Assembly: GCF_000768065.1 (NCBI RefSeq)
Contig: NZ_JRKM01000001.1
Location: 1,302,001 to 1,366,000, forward strand
Reading direction: 5' to 3'
Length of the DNA stretch: 64,000 nucleotides
Source of the DNA: Aquabacterium sp. NJ1
GTDB lineage: Bacteria; Pseudomonadota; Gammaproteobacteria; Burkholderiales; Burkholderiaceae_C
Within the stretch, counting starts at the first letter, position 1. Each line of letters opens with the position of its first letter. The translations under genes and the position numbers were made by a program. Positions 17,303 to 28,000 of this stretch are shown piece after piece. The notes under the pieces are model-generated. The model was not told the DNA's origin, ran no database searches, and saw only the letters and a list, made by a program, of their open reading frames with translations.

Positions 17303-19620
17303 GGTTGGCCCTCCACCCCGGGCATCGGGCCAGCTTGCGCAGCGGTTGGCGGCGCGCCTGCATGGCCTGCGCGTGGACCATCATGTGGGCCATCGAGCGG
17401 CTGGCTGCCTTGCTGCATGCGCCACAGGTAGGCGTACAGGCCCTTGGGGCGCTGCACCAGCTCGTCATGCGGGCCGGCTTCGACGATGCGGCCACGCTCC
17501 ATGGCGACGATGCGGTGGGCGTGGCGCACGGCGCTCAGGCGGTGGGCAATGATGATCACGGTGCGGCCCTTGCAGATGGCGGCCATGTTGCGCTGGATGA
17601 TGGCCTCAGATTCGTAGTCGAGCGCCGAGGTGGCCTCGTCGAAGATCAGCACGCGCGGGTTGGTGAACAGGGCGCGGGCAATGGCCACGCGCTGGCGCTG
17701 CCCACCCGACAGCGACGAGCCCTGCTCGCCCACGATGGTGTCGTAGCCCTCGGGCAGTTCGCTGATGAAGTCGTGCGCGCCAGCCAGGCGGGCGGCGTGC
17801 ATCACGGCTTCGATGGGCGCGGCCGGGTCGGCAATGGCGATGTTCTCGCGCACGCTGCGGTTGAACAGGAAGTTGTCTTGCAGCACGACGCCGATCTGGC
17901 GGCGCAACTGGGCGGCGTCCACCAGGCTGATGTCGATGCCGTCGATCAGCACGCGGCCTTGCTCGGGCGTGTACAGGCGCTGCACCAGTTTGGTCAGCGT
18001 GCTCTTGCCCGAGCCCGAGCGGCCCACGATGCCGATGATTTCGCCGGGGCGGATGTCGAAACCCACGTCATGCAGCACGGGCGCGGCCTCGGGCCGGTAG
18101 CGGAAGGTGACCTTGTCCAGCGTGATGCGGCCCTTGATGGGCGGCAGTTGCGCAGCGGTGCTCGGGGGCACCTCGGTGCGGGTGTTGAGGATGTCGCCCA
18201 GGCGCTCCATGGCGATGCCGGTCTGCTGGAACTCGGTCCACATCTGGGCCATGCGCATGATGGGTTGGGACACACGCCCGGCGAACATGTTGAAGGCCAC
18301 GAACTGGCCCACCGACAGCTCATGGTCCATCACCAGCTTGGCGCCGAACCACAGCGTGGCGGCGTTGATGAGCTTGCCGATCAGGTTGATGCCTTCGTTG
18401 GCCCAGGTGGCCAGGGTCTGCGTCTTGAAGCTGGCGGACACGTAGGCGGCGAGCTGGTTGTCCCAGCGGCGGGCCATGGCGGGCTCCAGGGCATTGGCCT
18501 TCACGGTCTGGATGCCGGTGATGGTCTCCACCAGCATGGCCTGGTTCTCGGCGCCGCGCGCGAACTTCTCGTTCAAGCGCCCGCGCAGCACGGGCACCAC
18601 GCCCAGGATCAGTGCGGCGTACAGCGGCAGGCTGATCAGCACGATGAGCGTGAGCGGCACGCTGTAGAGCAGCATCACGCCGATGAACAGCACCGAGAAG
18701 ACCACATCGAGCACCAGCGTGAGCGCCTGGCCGGTGAGGAAGCTGCGGATGTTTTCCAGCTCGCGCACGCGGGCCACCGAGTCGCCCACACGGCGGGCCT
18801 GGAAGTAGGCCAGCGGCAGTTGCACCAGGTGCCGGAACAGGCGCGCGCCGAGTTCCACGTCCATGCGGCTGGTGGTGTGGCTGAACACATAGGCGCGTAA
18901 GCCGGTGAGCAGGCTCTCGAAGATGACGACCACCGTGAGGCCCATGACCAGCACGTCCAGCGTGGTCAGGCCGCGGTGCACCAGCACCTTGTCCATCACG
19001 ACCTGGAAGAACAGCGGGCTGACCAGCGCAAAGATCTGCAGGAACAGCGAGACCATCAGCACCTCGCCCAGCAGCTTGCGGTACTTGACGATGCTGGGGA
19101 TGAACCAGGTGAAGTCGAACTTCGCCAGCGCACCGGCCAGGCTGGCACGGCTGGTGGCCAGCAGCAGCTCGCCTGATCCGGAAGGAGCCCATTGCTGCAC
19201 GAAAACCTCGATGGGCTCGATGGTGGGGCGCCCGCCGCCTTCGGCGTTCGGGTCCTGGAAGAGCACGCGTTGGCCGTCGCATTGGGCCAGCAGGACCCAG
19301 CGGGTGCTGCCGTCTGCCTGTTCGCCCACACCATGCAGGCGAGCCAGGGCAGGCAGAGGGGCCAGCGAGAGGCGGTCAACGGCGGTGCGGCTGATCTTGG
19401 CCTTGAGGCCCAGCTCCTTGGCGGCGCCCAGCAGCTCGTCGTCGGTGGCCGGCACGCTGGGGCTCAGGCCGCGCGTGTGCACCAGGGATTCGGGGTCCGC
19501 GGCGATGTGGTGCAGGCGTGCCAACAAACACAAAGCGACGAAAGCAGAGTGGTTGTGTGAGTGCTGAGGATCCGAATGAATGGAATTTAATGGCTCGCGG
19601 CGAGACGAGGACGAATACAT
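17299..19620 (-). CDS. Type I secretion ABC transporter (HlyB family)
   Basis: The 773-residue inner-membrane exporter is very close to E. coli HlyB in layout. The N-terminal C39-like domain (about 20-150) lacks the catalytic cysteine ([14 protein letters not shown] has Ala/Leu in place of the protease motif), as in transporters of RTX proteins that are not cleaved. The membrane part includes [16 protein letters not shown] and [15 protein letters not shown]. The ATPase shows Walker [10 protein letters not shown], signature LSGGQRQR, Walker [13 protein letters not shown] and the H-loop IIAHRLS. The chosen ATG has AAGGGAAG about 10 bases upstream; the frame is open for 36 more codons that do not look like the family. 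The cargo is probably the giant RTX protein on the other side of the shared upstream region. Confidence 0.95.
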   Translation of the reverse strand: MYSSSSRREPLNSIHSDPQHSHNHSAFVALCLLARLHHIAADPESLVHTRGLSPSVPATDDELLGAAKELGLKAKISRTAVDRLSLAPLPALARLHGVGEQADGSTRWVLLAQCDGQRVLFQDPNAEGGGRPTIEPIEVFVQQWAPSGSGELLLATSRASLAGALAKFDFTWFIPSIVKYRKLLGEVLMVSLFLQIFALVSPLFFQVVMDKVLVHRGLTTLDVLVMGLTVVVIFESLLTGLRAYVFSHTTSRMDVELGARLFRHLVQLPLAYFQARRVGDSVARVRELENIRSFLTGQALTLVLDVVFSVLFIGVMLLYSVPLTLIVLISLPLYAALILGVVPVLRGRLNEKFARGAENQAMLVETITGIQTVKANALEPAMARRWDNQLAAYVSASFKTQTLATWANEGINLIGKLINAATLWFGAKLVMDHELSVGQFVAFNMFAGRVSQPIMRMAQMWTEFQQTGIAMERLGDILNTRTEVPPSTAAQLPPIKGRITLDKVTFRYRPEAAPVLHDVGFDIRPGEIIGIVGRSGSGKSTLTKLVQRLYTPEQGRVLIDGIDISLVDAAQLRRQIGVVLQDNFLFNRSVRENIAIADPAAPIEAVMHAARLAGAHDFISELPEGYDTIVGEQGSSLSGGQRQRVAIARALFTNPRVLIFDEATSALDYESEAIIQRNMAAICKGRTVIIIAHRLSAVRHAHRIVAMERGRIVEAGPHDELVQRPKGLYAYLWRMQQGSQPLDGPHDGPRAGHAGAPPTAAQAGPMPGVEGQP

Positions 19621-20012
19621 AACGACGCGGCTTCCCTTGAAAAATTTTGGTTGTGTGCATTCAGAGCGAACCATGACATGCGCCTGTGACAGCAGTGTGA
19701 GAAGCGCGGCGCATGACTTGGTGATCACGCGTCTGCGCCACCCTGCGCCTCAATGCAATAACCGAGGGCCCAAACGAAGCGCCTTCTGATCGAGCAGATG
19801 TTATTGATCGTTAACCACCACGCCGAAAGGCGTTAACGCGTTTGACCTCTGGTCAACCACAAATCAGCTGCTGCCAGCCCCCCTCCATGTGGGGGCGTGA
19901 GGTCGCGTCACCGTACTGACATCAAACCAACACACCCGACGTTTATCCTGCCTCTCCAATTATCAGAAACACGGGACCCGACAGGTTCCACCATGGAGGG
20001 ATGGGAGACTTC
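19621..20012. promoter_or_regulatory. 392-bp divergent non-coding region between secretion genes and the RTX operon
   Basis: Two transcription units start from this region in opposite directions, so it must hold promoters for both. It becomes AT-richer around 19790-19860. Visible elements are the palindrome TTGACC-TCT-GGTCAA (19842-19856), a small hairpin ACGCC-GAAA-GGCGT (19820-19833) flanked by two GTTAAC sites, and GGAGGG at 19995-20000 close to the next gene. No coding sequence is seen in it. Promoter boxes cannot be assigned with confidence. Confidence 0.6.
19842..19856. promoter_or_regulatory. Operator-like perfect palindrome
   Basis: TTGACC and GGTCAA are perfect inverted 6-mers separated by TCT. 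The site is about 155 bases before the coiled-coil gene and 220 bases before the HlyB-like gene. Its symmetry fits a dimeric regulator; which one is unknown. Confidence 0.4.
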
Positions 20013-20738
20013 ATGCGCCGGCTGTTTGTCATGGGCGTGCTCTTCGCGATTGCCATACCGGTTCTGGCTGAACCGAGTGCGTCGCAGAGCCAGTTGAGCC
20101 CACTGGAAATTCGCATCCCTTCAATCACCAAGAAGTGGAAGCTGCTAAAGGGCAGCAACAAGCCCGAGATCACCATCGGCGATATCGAGCGCTGCATAGG
20201 GCAGGACGTCAGCATGCAGCAAGAAGTCCGGGGGCTCAAGCTAACACAGTCCCAACTGGAATCAGAACGGGACGAGCTGAACAAAGCTAATGCGGACCTG
20301 GCTCAAGTCGCACAGGCACAGGAGATCAGGCGACAGGCGCATCAGGCGCGGGTAGATCAATTCCAGGCGGACAGTGCCAACCTGGCGCACCGGCTGTCAG
20401 ACATCGACAAACGCAAGGCCGCGCCAGCGAAAACCAGACAGGATCTAGCGCAAACCAATCAGCTGATTGCGATCTACAACGCGGATGTGACCAAGCTCAA
20501 CGGGCAAAGGCCTGCGTTGCTGGAAGAGCAAGGGGCGATCAACCAGACTGTGGCCACCTTAAATGAAGACGTGGCTCGCACCAATCAACTCGTTGCCACG
20601 TTCAATGAACGAAACGGTGGCTTTCAGAGCCGCGCAGCGATGATCGCCAGTACTTCAGCGGCATTCCATGACAACTGGCGGGTGAGCGGGTGGTGCGCAA
20701 ATGAGGCCCATCTGCGTTCAACAAGCCTTCGCATCTGA
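20013..20738 (+). CDS. Secreted coiled-coil protein, unknown family
   Basis: The 241-residue product starts with a signal peptide (MRRLFVMGVLFAIAIPVLA, cleavage before EPSAS). The middle (about residues 65-205) is a long coiled coil rich in Gln, Leu and Ala, with internally similar segments such as RQDLAQTNQLIAIYNADV and ARTNQLVATFNERNG. One cysteine lies before the coil (ERCIGQD) and one after it (SGWCANEAH), so a disulfide is possible. I do not recognise the family. ATG 20013 follows GGGAGA by 4 bases; ATG 20001 is a possible earlier start. It is the first gene of the rightward operon ending in the giant RTX gene, so a periplasmic or surface role with that protein is likely but unproven. 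GC content is lower than in the flanking chromosome. Confidence 0.75.
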   Translation: MRRLFVMGVLFAIAIPVLAEPSASQSQLSPLEIRIPSITKKWKLLKGSNKPEITIGDIERCIGQDVSMQQEVRGLKLTQSQLESERDELNKANADLAQVAQAQEIRRQAHQARVDQFQADSANLAHRLSDIDKRKAAPAKTRQDLAQTNQLIAIYNADVTKLNGQRPALLEEQGAINQTVATLNEDVARTNQLVATFNERNGGFQSRAAMIASTSAAFHDNWRVSGWCANEAHLRSTSLRI

Positions 20739-20762
20739 ACGAACAACTGCCCTACTGAATTG

Positions 20763-21977
20763 ATGCCCTTCAACCACTTGAACAGGCCACGCATGCTTCA
20801 ACAACGATCATCTTGTTTTCACCTGGGCATCGCGCTTGCCATGGCCTCGCTAGGCCTGCTCGCCAAAGGTGTGCATGCCCAAGCCGCGTGGCAAAAGGTC
20901 AAGGAATTGACCTTGCCTTACAGCATCCAGTCGTTGGACTGGCATCCTGACGGGCGCCATATTGCTGTGACGTATGGCGGAGAACCTCTGGCACAGGTTT
21001 GGGATTTAGACAGCGGCCAAGGGCTGCGGACAGTTGTGAGCACACGATGGGGTGTCACGCAATCGGGCAAGGAAATCGGCTTTAGCCCAGATGGGAAATA
21101 TTTGGTTGTGCAGGATGTTGTCAGCCATAAGGACAAAGCAACGCCATTTCCGACGACGGTGAACGATCCCTTGGAGCCTGCGGCAAGAGCCGACAAAACA
21201 CGCTATCAAATCGGCCGCATCTTGGCCTGGCCCTCGCTGGACGAGGTGGCCAAGCTCATGGGGCCAGGCTCTGTGCTCCATGGTGTACAGATGACTGGCT
21301 TTTGTTGGACTGGCGGCACGCCCTCCGTTTTTGCTGTACACCGCAACGCGGCCGTAGCGCTGTACAGCTTTCCACAAGGCAAGTTGCTGGATGAAGTTTC
21401 GATATTGAAGCCTCACACAGGGAATCCAAGAGTCGATGAGCCTTTGTGGTGGCGGATGGTCTGTGATGCACAACGCCCGAGGGTCGCAGTTCAAGGCTCG
21501 TTGATGCCAGAAAGAGACCTCAAAGCACTGGGTATGCTCCCAGAGCGAGGTCCTACGCCCATCGCCATCGTGAACCTGGCGACCAAGCGGCTGGAGCAAA
21601 CGCTCATCACGCACGACGCACTCAACGGCATTGTGTTCACCGCCGATGGGCACTATCTGGTGGCCTATGGGCTACCACCCATGCAGGTGTGGGACGCCCA
21701 GCGCCAGTTTGTGCAGGCGGGCACCATCGTCGATCCCAAGCGAAACACCGGCACCATCGTCGCGCTGCAAGACGACTGGATCGCGGGCATGTCAGACAGC
21801 CTGCACATCTGGCGTGTGGGAACCCAACAAAAGGCCTCACAGGATCAAGCCATGCGGCCCTATAGCTGGCGCACGGCCTACCACGCATCCAGCCATACCT
21901 TGGCTGTAGCTAGCAACAACACCATCACGCTGTACCGGCTGCAGGGGCAAGCAGTCAAGTTCGCGCCGAAGCGCTGA
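20763..21977 (+). CDS. Exported beta-propeller (WD40-like) protein
   Basis: The product of about 404 residues has a signal peptide (hydrophobic LGIALAMASLGLLAKGVHAQA, cleavage near residue 41). It carries repeated WD40-like blades: SLDWHPDGRHIAVTYGGEPLAQVWDLDSG, EIGFSPDGKYLVVQD, GIVFTADGHYLVAYGLPPMQVWD, and a last SHTLAVASNNTITLYRL. No catalytic motif is seen; such propellers usually bind other proteins. A shorter start at ATG 20793 is possible. It lies 25 bases after the coiled-coil gene and 45 bases before the giant gene, and I infer one operon of three exported proteins. Confidence 0.75.
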   Translation: MPFNHLNRPRMLQQRSSCFHLGIALAMASLGLLAKGVHAQAAWQKVKELTLPYSIQSLDWHPDGRHIAVTYGGEPLAQVWDLDSGQGLRTVVSTRWGVTQSGKEIGFSPDGKYLVVQDVVSHKDKATPFPTTVNDPLEPAARADKTRYQIGRILAWPSLDEVAKLMGPGSVLHGVQMTGFCWTGGTPSVFAVHRNAAVALYSFPQGKLLDEVSILKPHTGNPRVDEPLWWRMVCDAQRPRVAVQGSLMPERDLKALGMLPERGPTPIAIVNLATKRLEQTLITHDALNGIVFTADGHYLVAYGLPPMQVWDAQRQFVQAGTIVDPKRNTGTIVALQDDWIAGMSDSLHIWRVGTQQKASQDQAMRPYSWRTAYHASSHTLAVASNNTITLYRLQGQAVKFAPKR

Positions 21978-22010
21978 TTTTTGCTCATTTACTTATTTAT
22001 AAATTTTAGA

Positions 22011-22016
22011 AGGGAG
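22011..22016 (+). promoter_or_regulatory. Ribosome binding site that fixes a GTG start for the giant gene
   Basis: AGGGAG stands 6 bases before GTG 22023. The open frame extends upstream to a TTG at 21981, but that segment (MLIYLFINFRREP) is AT-rich leader sequence with no binding site. Confidence 0.8.
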
Positions 22017-22022
22017 CCTGTA

Positions 22023-25000
22023 GTGGCTGCAAGCGTCAAAGAACTTACTAATCTGATCAAGTCGGAAATTCCGGCTGGTTATGTGGAAGTGCCCACCGAC
22101 AAACTGCAAAACATTGAAGGGCTCAGCGACCCACGCATTGAATACCGAGCCTACTACAACGCCCAAACCCACAATGTGATCCTGACCGGCACGGGCTTGC
22201 CGCAACCTGTGGGAAGCACTTCCGACGCGAGCATTTTCTACACGGATGCTCGCAACGCTGATGGGTCATTTGTGAACAAGACCCCGGTGGCGGCGGCACA
22301 AACAGAACTAGTTGCACAGTACCTGATCACTAAAGAATATCCTGACGCTACCATCACCTTTTTTGGGCAAGGTCAAGTCGGCTTGGCCGTGTCAATTGCG
22401 AGCTATGACCTTCGCGCCAACGAGCAAACCCGGAGTCGGGTTGAAGGCACCTTGACCTATAACAGTTGGACAGGGCCCTGGACAACCAACAAGCAGCCGG
22501 ACGAAGATGTGCTGGACCTGCGTCCCGGAAGCAAACTTTTTAACGATGACATTTTTTGGCCAAACAATTGGAGCTTGGGAGGCACGCAAGCCAATTTGGA
22601 TACGAGCACATGGGCTGACGGATCCAGGCTTCTTGTAAAGCCAGTAGTCGGCAAACTTTACGATGCATTTTCCGACGGCGTCTCGTGGGTAGTGTCAACG
22701 CTTACCAAAAATCCTACAGCAGTATCCATTGCCGATAAAGTCCTTGAGGTCAGCAAAGATTCAGTTGTGGATTTCGTCACAGGACCTGCCACGGCTTGGG
22801 TGGACGCCACATCAGCTACCAGCTCCCTTGCATGGCTGCCAGACAATTTGCCAGTATCGATCGCCGCCAAGGTGTTGAGCGGCAAGATGTCAATTGGTCA
22901 ATGGAACGTACAGCAGGGGCGATCTGCAAACGGGTACGCCTTGAACACAACCAATTTCGCGGCCACTGGCCCAAAGTACGACACGTCGGTAGGCACAAGC
23001 GAACAGGCCGGAACACAAATCACCACATTCAAAGACCCCGCTACAGGCGCAATCATGGAGGCGCATGTACTGGGCAAGATGGTTAACGGGCAGTTTGAGG
23101 CTGCACCCGACCAAGTCTACGTCTCAGGTGTGACGACAGATGGCAAAGTGGTCATCCCCGGCTTGACCGATAGTCGCACAGACTATGCAAACGCCATTGG
23201 TTCCGGGCAGGGCGTGATCAATCCGCCACCAATGATACCCAGCACGCCCCGGAACAGTTCGCAGTTCGTCACACAGGCCGATACGCACAGTGTGATCGTT
23301 GGTGCCGGGGGCACCCTATCCGACGTATGGGTTTCGCAAAAAGATTCAGTTAACGGCTTTAAGAATGAGGACGATTTTTACGTCGCAGTCCTCCAAGCCA
23401 ATTCAGACATTCGAAACAAGAACATCGTAAGCGCTGGCCAGAGGTTATATCTGCCTCAAAAGATGAACGACGGCAGTATCACGTACAACTTCGCCAATGG
23501 CGCGAGCATCAATCAAAGCGCATCCAGCGGCGAATACTACATGGTGGTGCCTCGTACCGACGGCGTGGGTGGGCAATTGGTTTACAGCCGGACCCAAGTT
23601 GACGTTACGGCAGATGGCACCCCAATCTACGAAATCAAGCAAATTGGAACGACCGGCCACGGGGTACAGGACATAAGCTATACGGGGCGACAAATAGGTC
23701 AGAGCGGGGATATCGAAATCCAGGGCCTGACCGAACGTATAGATACGAACAATGACGGGTCAATAGACCTGAATCTTACCCGCGACAGGCAAACTGACAC
23801 GAAATTCGTGACCGGTATTTTTGGCGCTGATGGCGAAAATTTGCTTAACGGCAAACCTCTCTTCGGTTCATCGACATCGGCCACAAATCCAACAATCTTC
23901 GACCTCAGCACCGACCCCACCAACCTCAAGCCAGCAGAGTCAGAGGCGCTGGGGCGCAGCACTGGTGGTCAAGGCTTGCTCGGCAGCGGAGCAGGTTACC
24001 AGTTCGGCATGGCCTCTGACTTCGTCAACAAAAACGGCCTGGGGTTTACTGGGTCAAGTGCCATGGCCACGGGCCAGATCCGTGCGGGCAACCTCAATAA
24101 GAGTGATGTCAGCGCGCAGTTGAATGCGGCGCGCCAAGAGTGGTTCAATGAAGCTCATGCGGACCCGCAAGTACTACCACAAGGAACCGGCAACACATCT
24201 AGCGCCACGCCGGCACCGCAAGGCCTTGTCATGCCATCCGGTTCTGCATTGAGCACGCTGAACACGATTGATGAAAAAGGCAATGTTGTCTCGCAATACA
24301 CAGGCAATTACGTCAAGAACAGTAACGGTCTGGTCACAGGTTTTTACACGGCTGATGGTCAGTACTACATCCAGCTCAAGGGCGGCGTTACCGGGCCAAA
24401 CGGCAGAACTCAATGGAGCGGTTGGAACACGGTCAAGCTCAAGGATGCCGCCACATCATTGAACCAGCAGGATTCGGCCCAGGATATCGCATACACCGAT
24501 CCACTCGCCCTAGACAGCGGCAACGATGGCATCCTCTTTGGTGCCGCCCCTGTCAACTTCGACCTGAATGCGGACGGCGTATCCGAGAAGCTGACTTGGA
24601 CCGCCCCGACCGACCCCGTGCTGGTGTTGGACGTCGATGGCAATGGCCGCATTGACAACGGTAGCGAACTGCTGGATCTGAGCGATTCTGGCAAGCCTTC
24701 GAACTTGGCAAGCCTCGATACGAGCGCGCAAGGCGGCAACAACGACAAGAAGCTCACCAACGCAGACGGGGCCTTTGCCAAATTGCGCATCTGGACAGAC
24801 CGCAACCAGGACGGCTATGCCAGCCAACAGGAAATGCAAAGCCTGACAGACGCAGGCATCGTGAGCATCGACCTGGACCTATCCCACAGGAAAACCGATG
24901 TCAAGGGAAACCTTGGCGTTGAAGCGACTTATGCGGACAACAGCAAGCGCACTTTGTGGGACGTGCCCTTTGGCAGCACCAGTGGCGATGTTGTAGCCAG

Positions 25001-28000
25001 CAGCACCCACTACAGCGATGGTATCGACAAGATCAGCGCCAGCGGCCAAACAGCATTGCGGGCCCTGACCGATGCCGGCAGCAGCATCACGCTGCAAGGT
25101 AGTGGCGCCACCCAGGCCATTGGTGGCTACGGCAACGACACCTTGATCGGGACGATGGCTGATGACTGGCTCATTGGTGGCCAAGGCGCTGACAAATTTC
25201 AGGGCGGTGCAGGCAAAGACCTGCTCATCATCGATGCCGAAGATCGCATGGCCGACATCGACGGCGGCAGCGACATTGATACCGTGCTGGTGGCCGATGA
25301 CCGTGGCGTGCTGCTCAACCTGGCGCAGATCAACACGGAAGTGGTCTATGGCGGCTATGGCAACGACGTGTTCATTGGCGGCGGTGCCGACAACTACTTC
25401 ATTGATGGTGCAGCCGGAGACGATCTGATCATCGGCGGCATTGCCGATGACGTGCTCAGCGGGGCCGATGGCAAGGATGTCATCCAAGGCGGCAAAGGCG
25501 ATGACCTGATTCGCGGTGGGAGAGACGCCGACCAACTCTACGGTGGAGATGGCAACGACGTACTCGATGGTGGCCAAGGTGACGACACAGTCAACGGCGA
25601 GGCTGGCAACGACGTGATCATTGCCAGCGGCGGTCGTGACACCGTTGATGGTGGCGATGGCACTGACTTGATCGAACTGCAAGGCCAACTCGAAGACTAC
25701 AAGTTCGAAAAAGCCGGCGCCAACAGCTGGCGCATCACGGACACGCGCAACGTCGATGGCAGCTTAGTCGTCACCGGGCAAGTCTCTGACCGCGACGGCA
25801 TTCAAGAAATAAGCAACGTCGAGCGGTTCAGCTTCAAATGCGGAGGGCTCACGACGGTCATGGACCTTGGGCAGGCATCACCACTACCTATCAATGACCG
25901 AGTCAGTGACCTGGTTATAGGCAGGTCAATGTTGGGAATCAATGCCAGCAGCTTGCTCGCCAATGACCTGGACTTCCAGAACACGGGCACCCCACAACTG
26001 AGCATCACCTGGGTGGGAGACGCTGTGGGGGGTAGTGTCGCCTTGACGGACGATCGTATCGTGTTCATGCCCACTATCGGCTACACAGGTCCGCTGGAGT
26101 TTTCCTACACCATCCAGGATAGGGAAAGCGCACCTCACGCTGCGCCCATTGTGAACCTCATCAACGACCCTAGCCAACAAGGCATTATGAAGGCGCGAGT
26201 CGTACTAGTGCCTGCTGGCAGCGACGCACCCACGGATCCAGGCTACTCCGCTCAATGGTATCTGGGCGCAGTAGATGCGCCTGCAGTTTGGAAGTCGGGC
26301 TACACCGGCAAGGGGGTAAATGTGCTGGTGCTCGACCCACCAGGCACATACTCCGTCGGTCCTGAGGTAGCCGATCTTAACAACCCCGATTTGATGCCCA
26401 ATCGGGCCGCGACTTTCCAAGACACCACGGCTCATTCGAAACATGCCACCTTGGTGGCCGGCGTCATTGCCGCAGCGCGCAATGGTGAAGGGAGCGTGGG
26501 CGTGGCCTATGACGCCAAGCTTGACTCCATCTCGCTTCCAAGTGGGTCCATTGCGACACTGGGCAGCACGCTAGCCCGCATGCGCGACTATGACGTGGTC
26601 AATAACAGTTGGGGGTATGACGAAGCTTGGAATACTGTAGGAGCATCACCACAATATGCTCAGCAGAAGGAGGCCCTTGCCGATGCGATCGAGGAAGCAG
26701 CCACGTCTGGACGCAGAGGACTGGGAACCGTCATGGTGTTTGCGGCAGGCAACGACCGAGACAAAGGCTATGACAGTGGATTGAGCATATTGACGGCAAA
26801 CTCACAGACCATCAACGTTGGGGCGATCAACCGTGTAACCGATATTGGCACCGGCGATGCAGTGAGCAGGCCATTCAGTCAGCGTGGCGCAAATATCCTG
26901 GTATCGGCCCCGGGTTCCAGCATTCTCACGACATCGACCGTGCTTCGTACCAGTGATGGCAACGCCACAGGAAGCCCCACGGAAGAGTCCCAGGGCACAT
27001 CGCTCGCCGCCCCGATTGTGTCAGGTGTAGTCGCGTTGATGTTGCAAGCCAACCCTAAGTTGACCTACCGTGACGTGCAGACCATCCTGGCTCTAACTGC
27101 CAAGAAGGAATTCGGCGCCGGCGCAGTCAACGGAACTTCGTGGATCTATAACCACACGGACGACTGGAATGGTTCAGGCTTGCACTTCAATGCTGACTTT
27201 GGCTTCGGCATGGTAGACGCCGATGCGGCAGTAAGAATGTCAGAAAGCTGGGTAACCGAACAGAATCATTTTGCGTCCACCTACACGTTGGCGAACGCCA
27301 TCGGCGAAGCATTGCCAGATCAAGGCACTCGAACATTGACATTCACAGTCGACGAGAAAATCGGCATCGAACAAGTCATCCTTGACTTGAAGCTCGATCA
27401 CGAGCGCTGGAGCGATCTGGTCGTCACGCTGAAATCGCCTCAAGGTACGACAAGTACGCTGCTTGATCGCAATGGATACCAGGCGGGCAAAGTCTTCGCT
27501 AGCAATCCAGCCGGAGAGTTGCACTTCGATCAAGCATTGATGAGCACACATTTCCGCGGCGAAAATGCCAAGGGCATCTGGACATTGACGATCCAGGATG
27601 CTGCAGCTGGTGGCCAGGGTAGCGGCAGCATCGTTGCCGGCTTGAATTTGGTTGGCACAGATGCGAGCGATTGGAAGCGCTACACCCTGACTGACGAATA
27701 CACCGGCAATTGGTCACTTGCCCCCACTACGACGCAACAAAGTGAACTCAATGCCAGCGCAATGAGTTCAGGCGTCAAGTTGGATGCGAGCGGGGGAAGC
27801 AGCATCGTCAACGGCAAGGCCCTCAGCATAGGAACCGGCCTGGATCGTCTGGTGGGCGGGCTCGGGAACGACAAACTGATTGGCGCCATGGGTAATGAGA
27901 CGCTAATCGGCGGGGCGGGTGACGACAGCCTTGTGGGTGGAGCTGGTGCCGACGAACTGCAAGGAGGCGCAGGCAACGATGTCATTGACGGCGGGGCAGG

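Noticed and set aside
17299..19620. HlyB-like protein acting as a peptide-cleaving transporter (C39 protease)
   Set aside because: The catalytic cysteine is missing and the domain matches the non-cleaving HlyB type.
21981..22022. TTG start 14 codons upstream for the giant protein
   Set aside because: No binding site, and the residues look like translated leader; GTG 22023 has AGGGAG 6 bases upstream.
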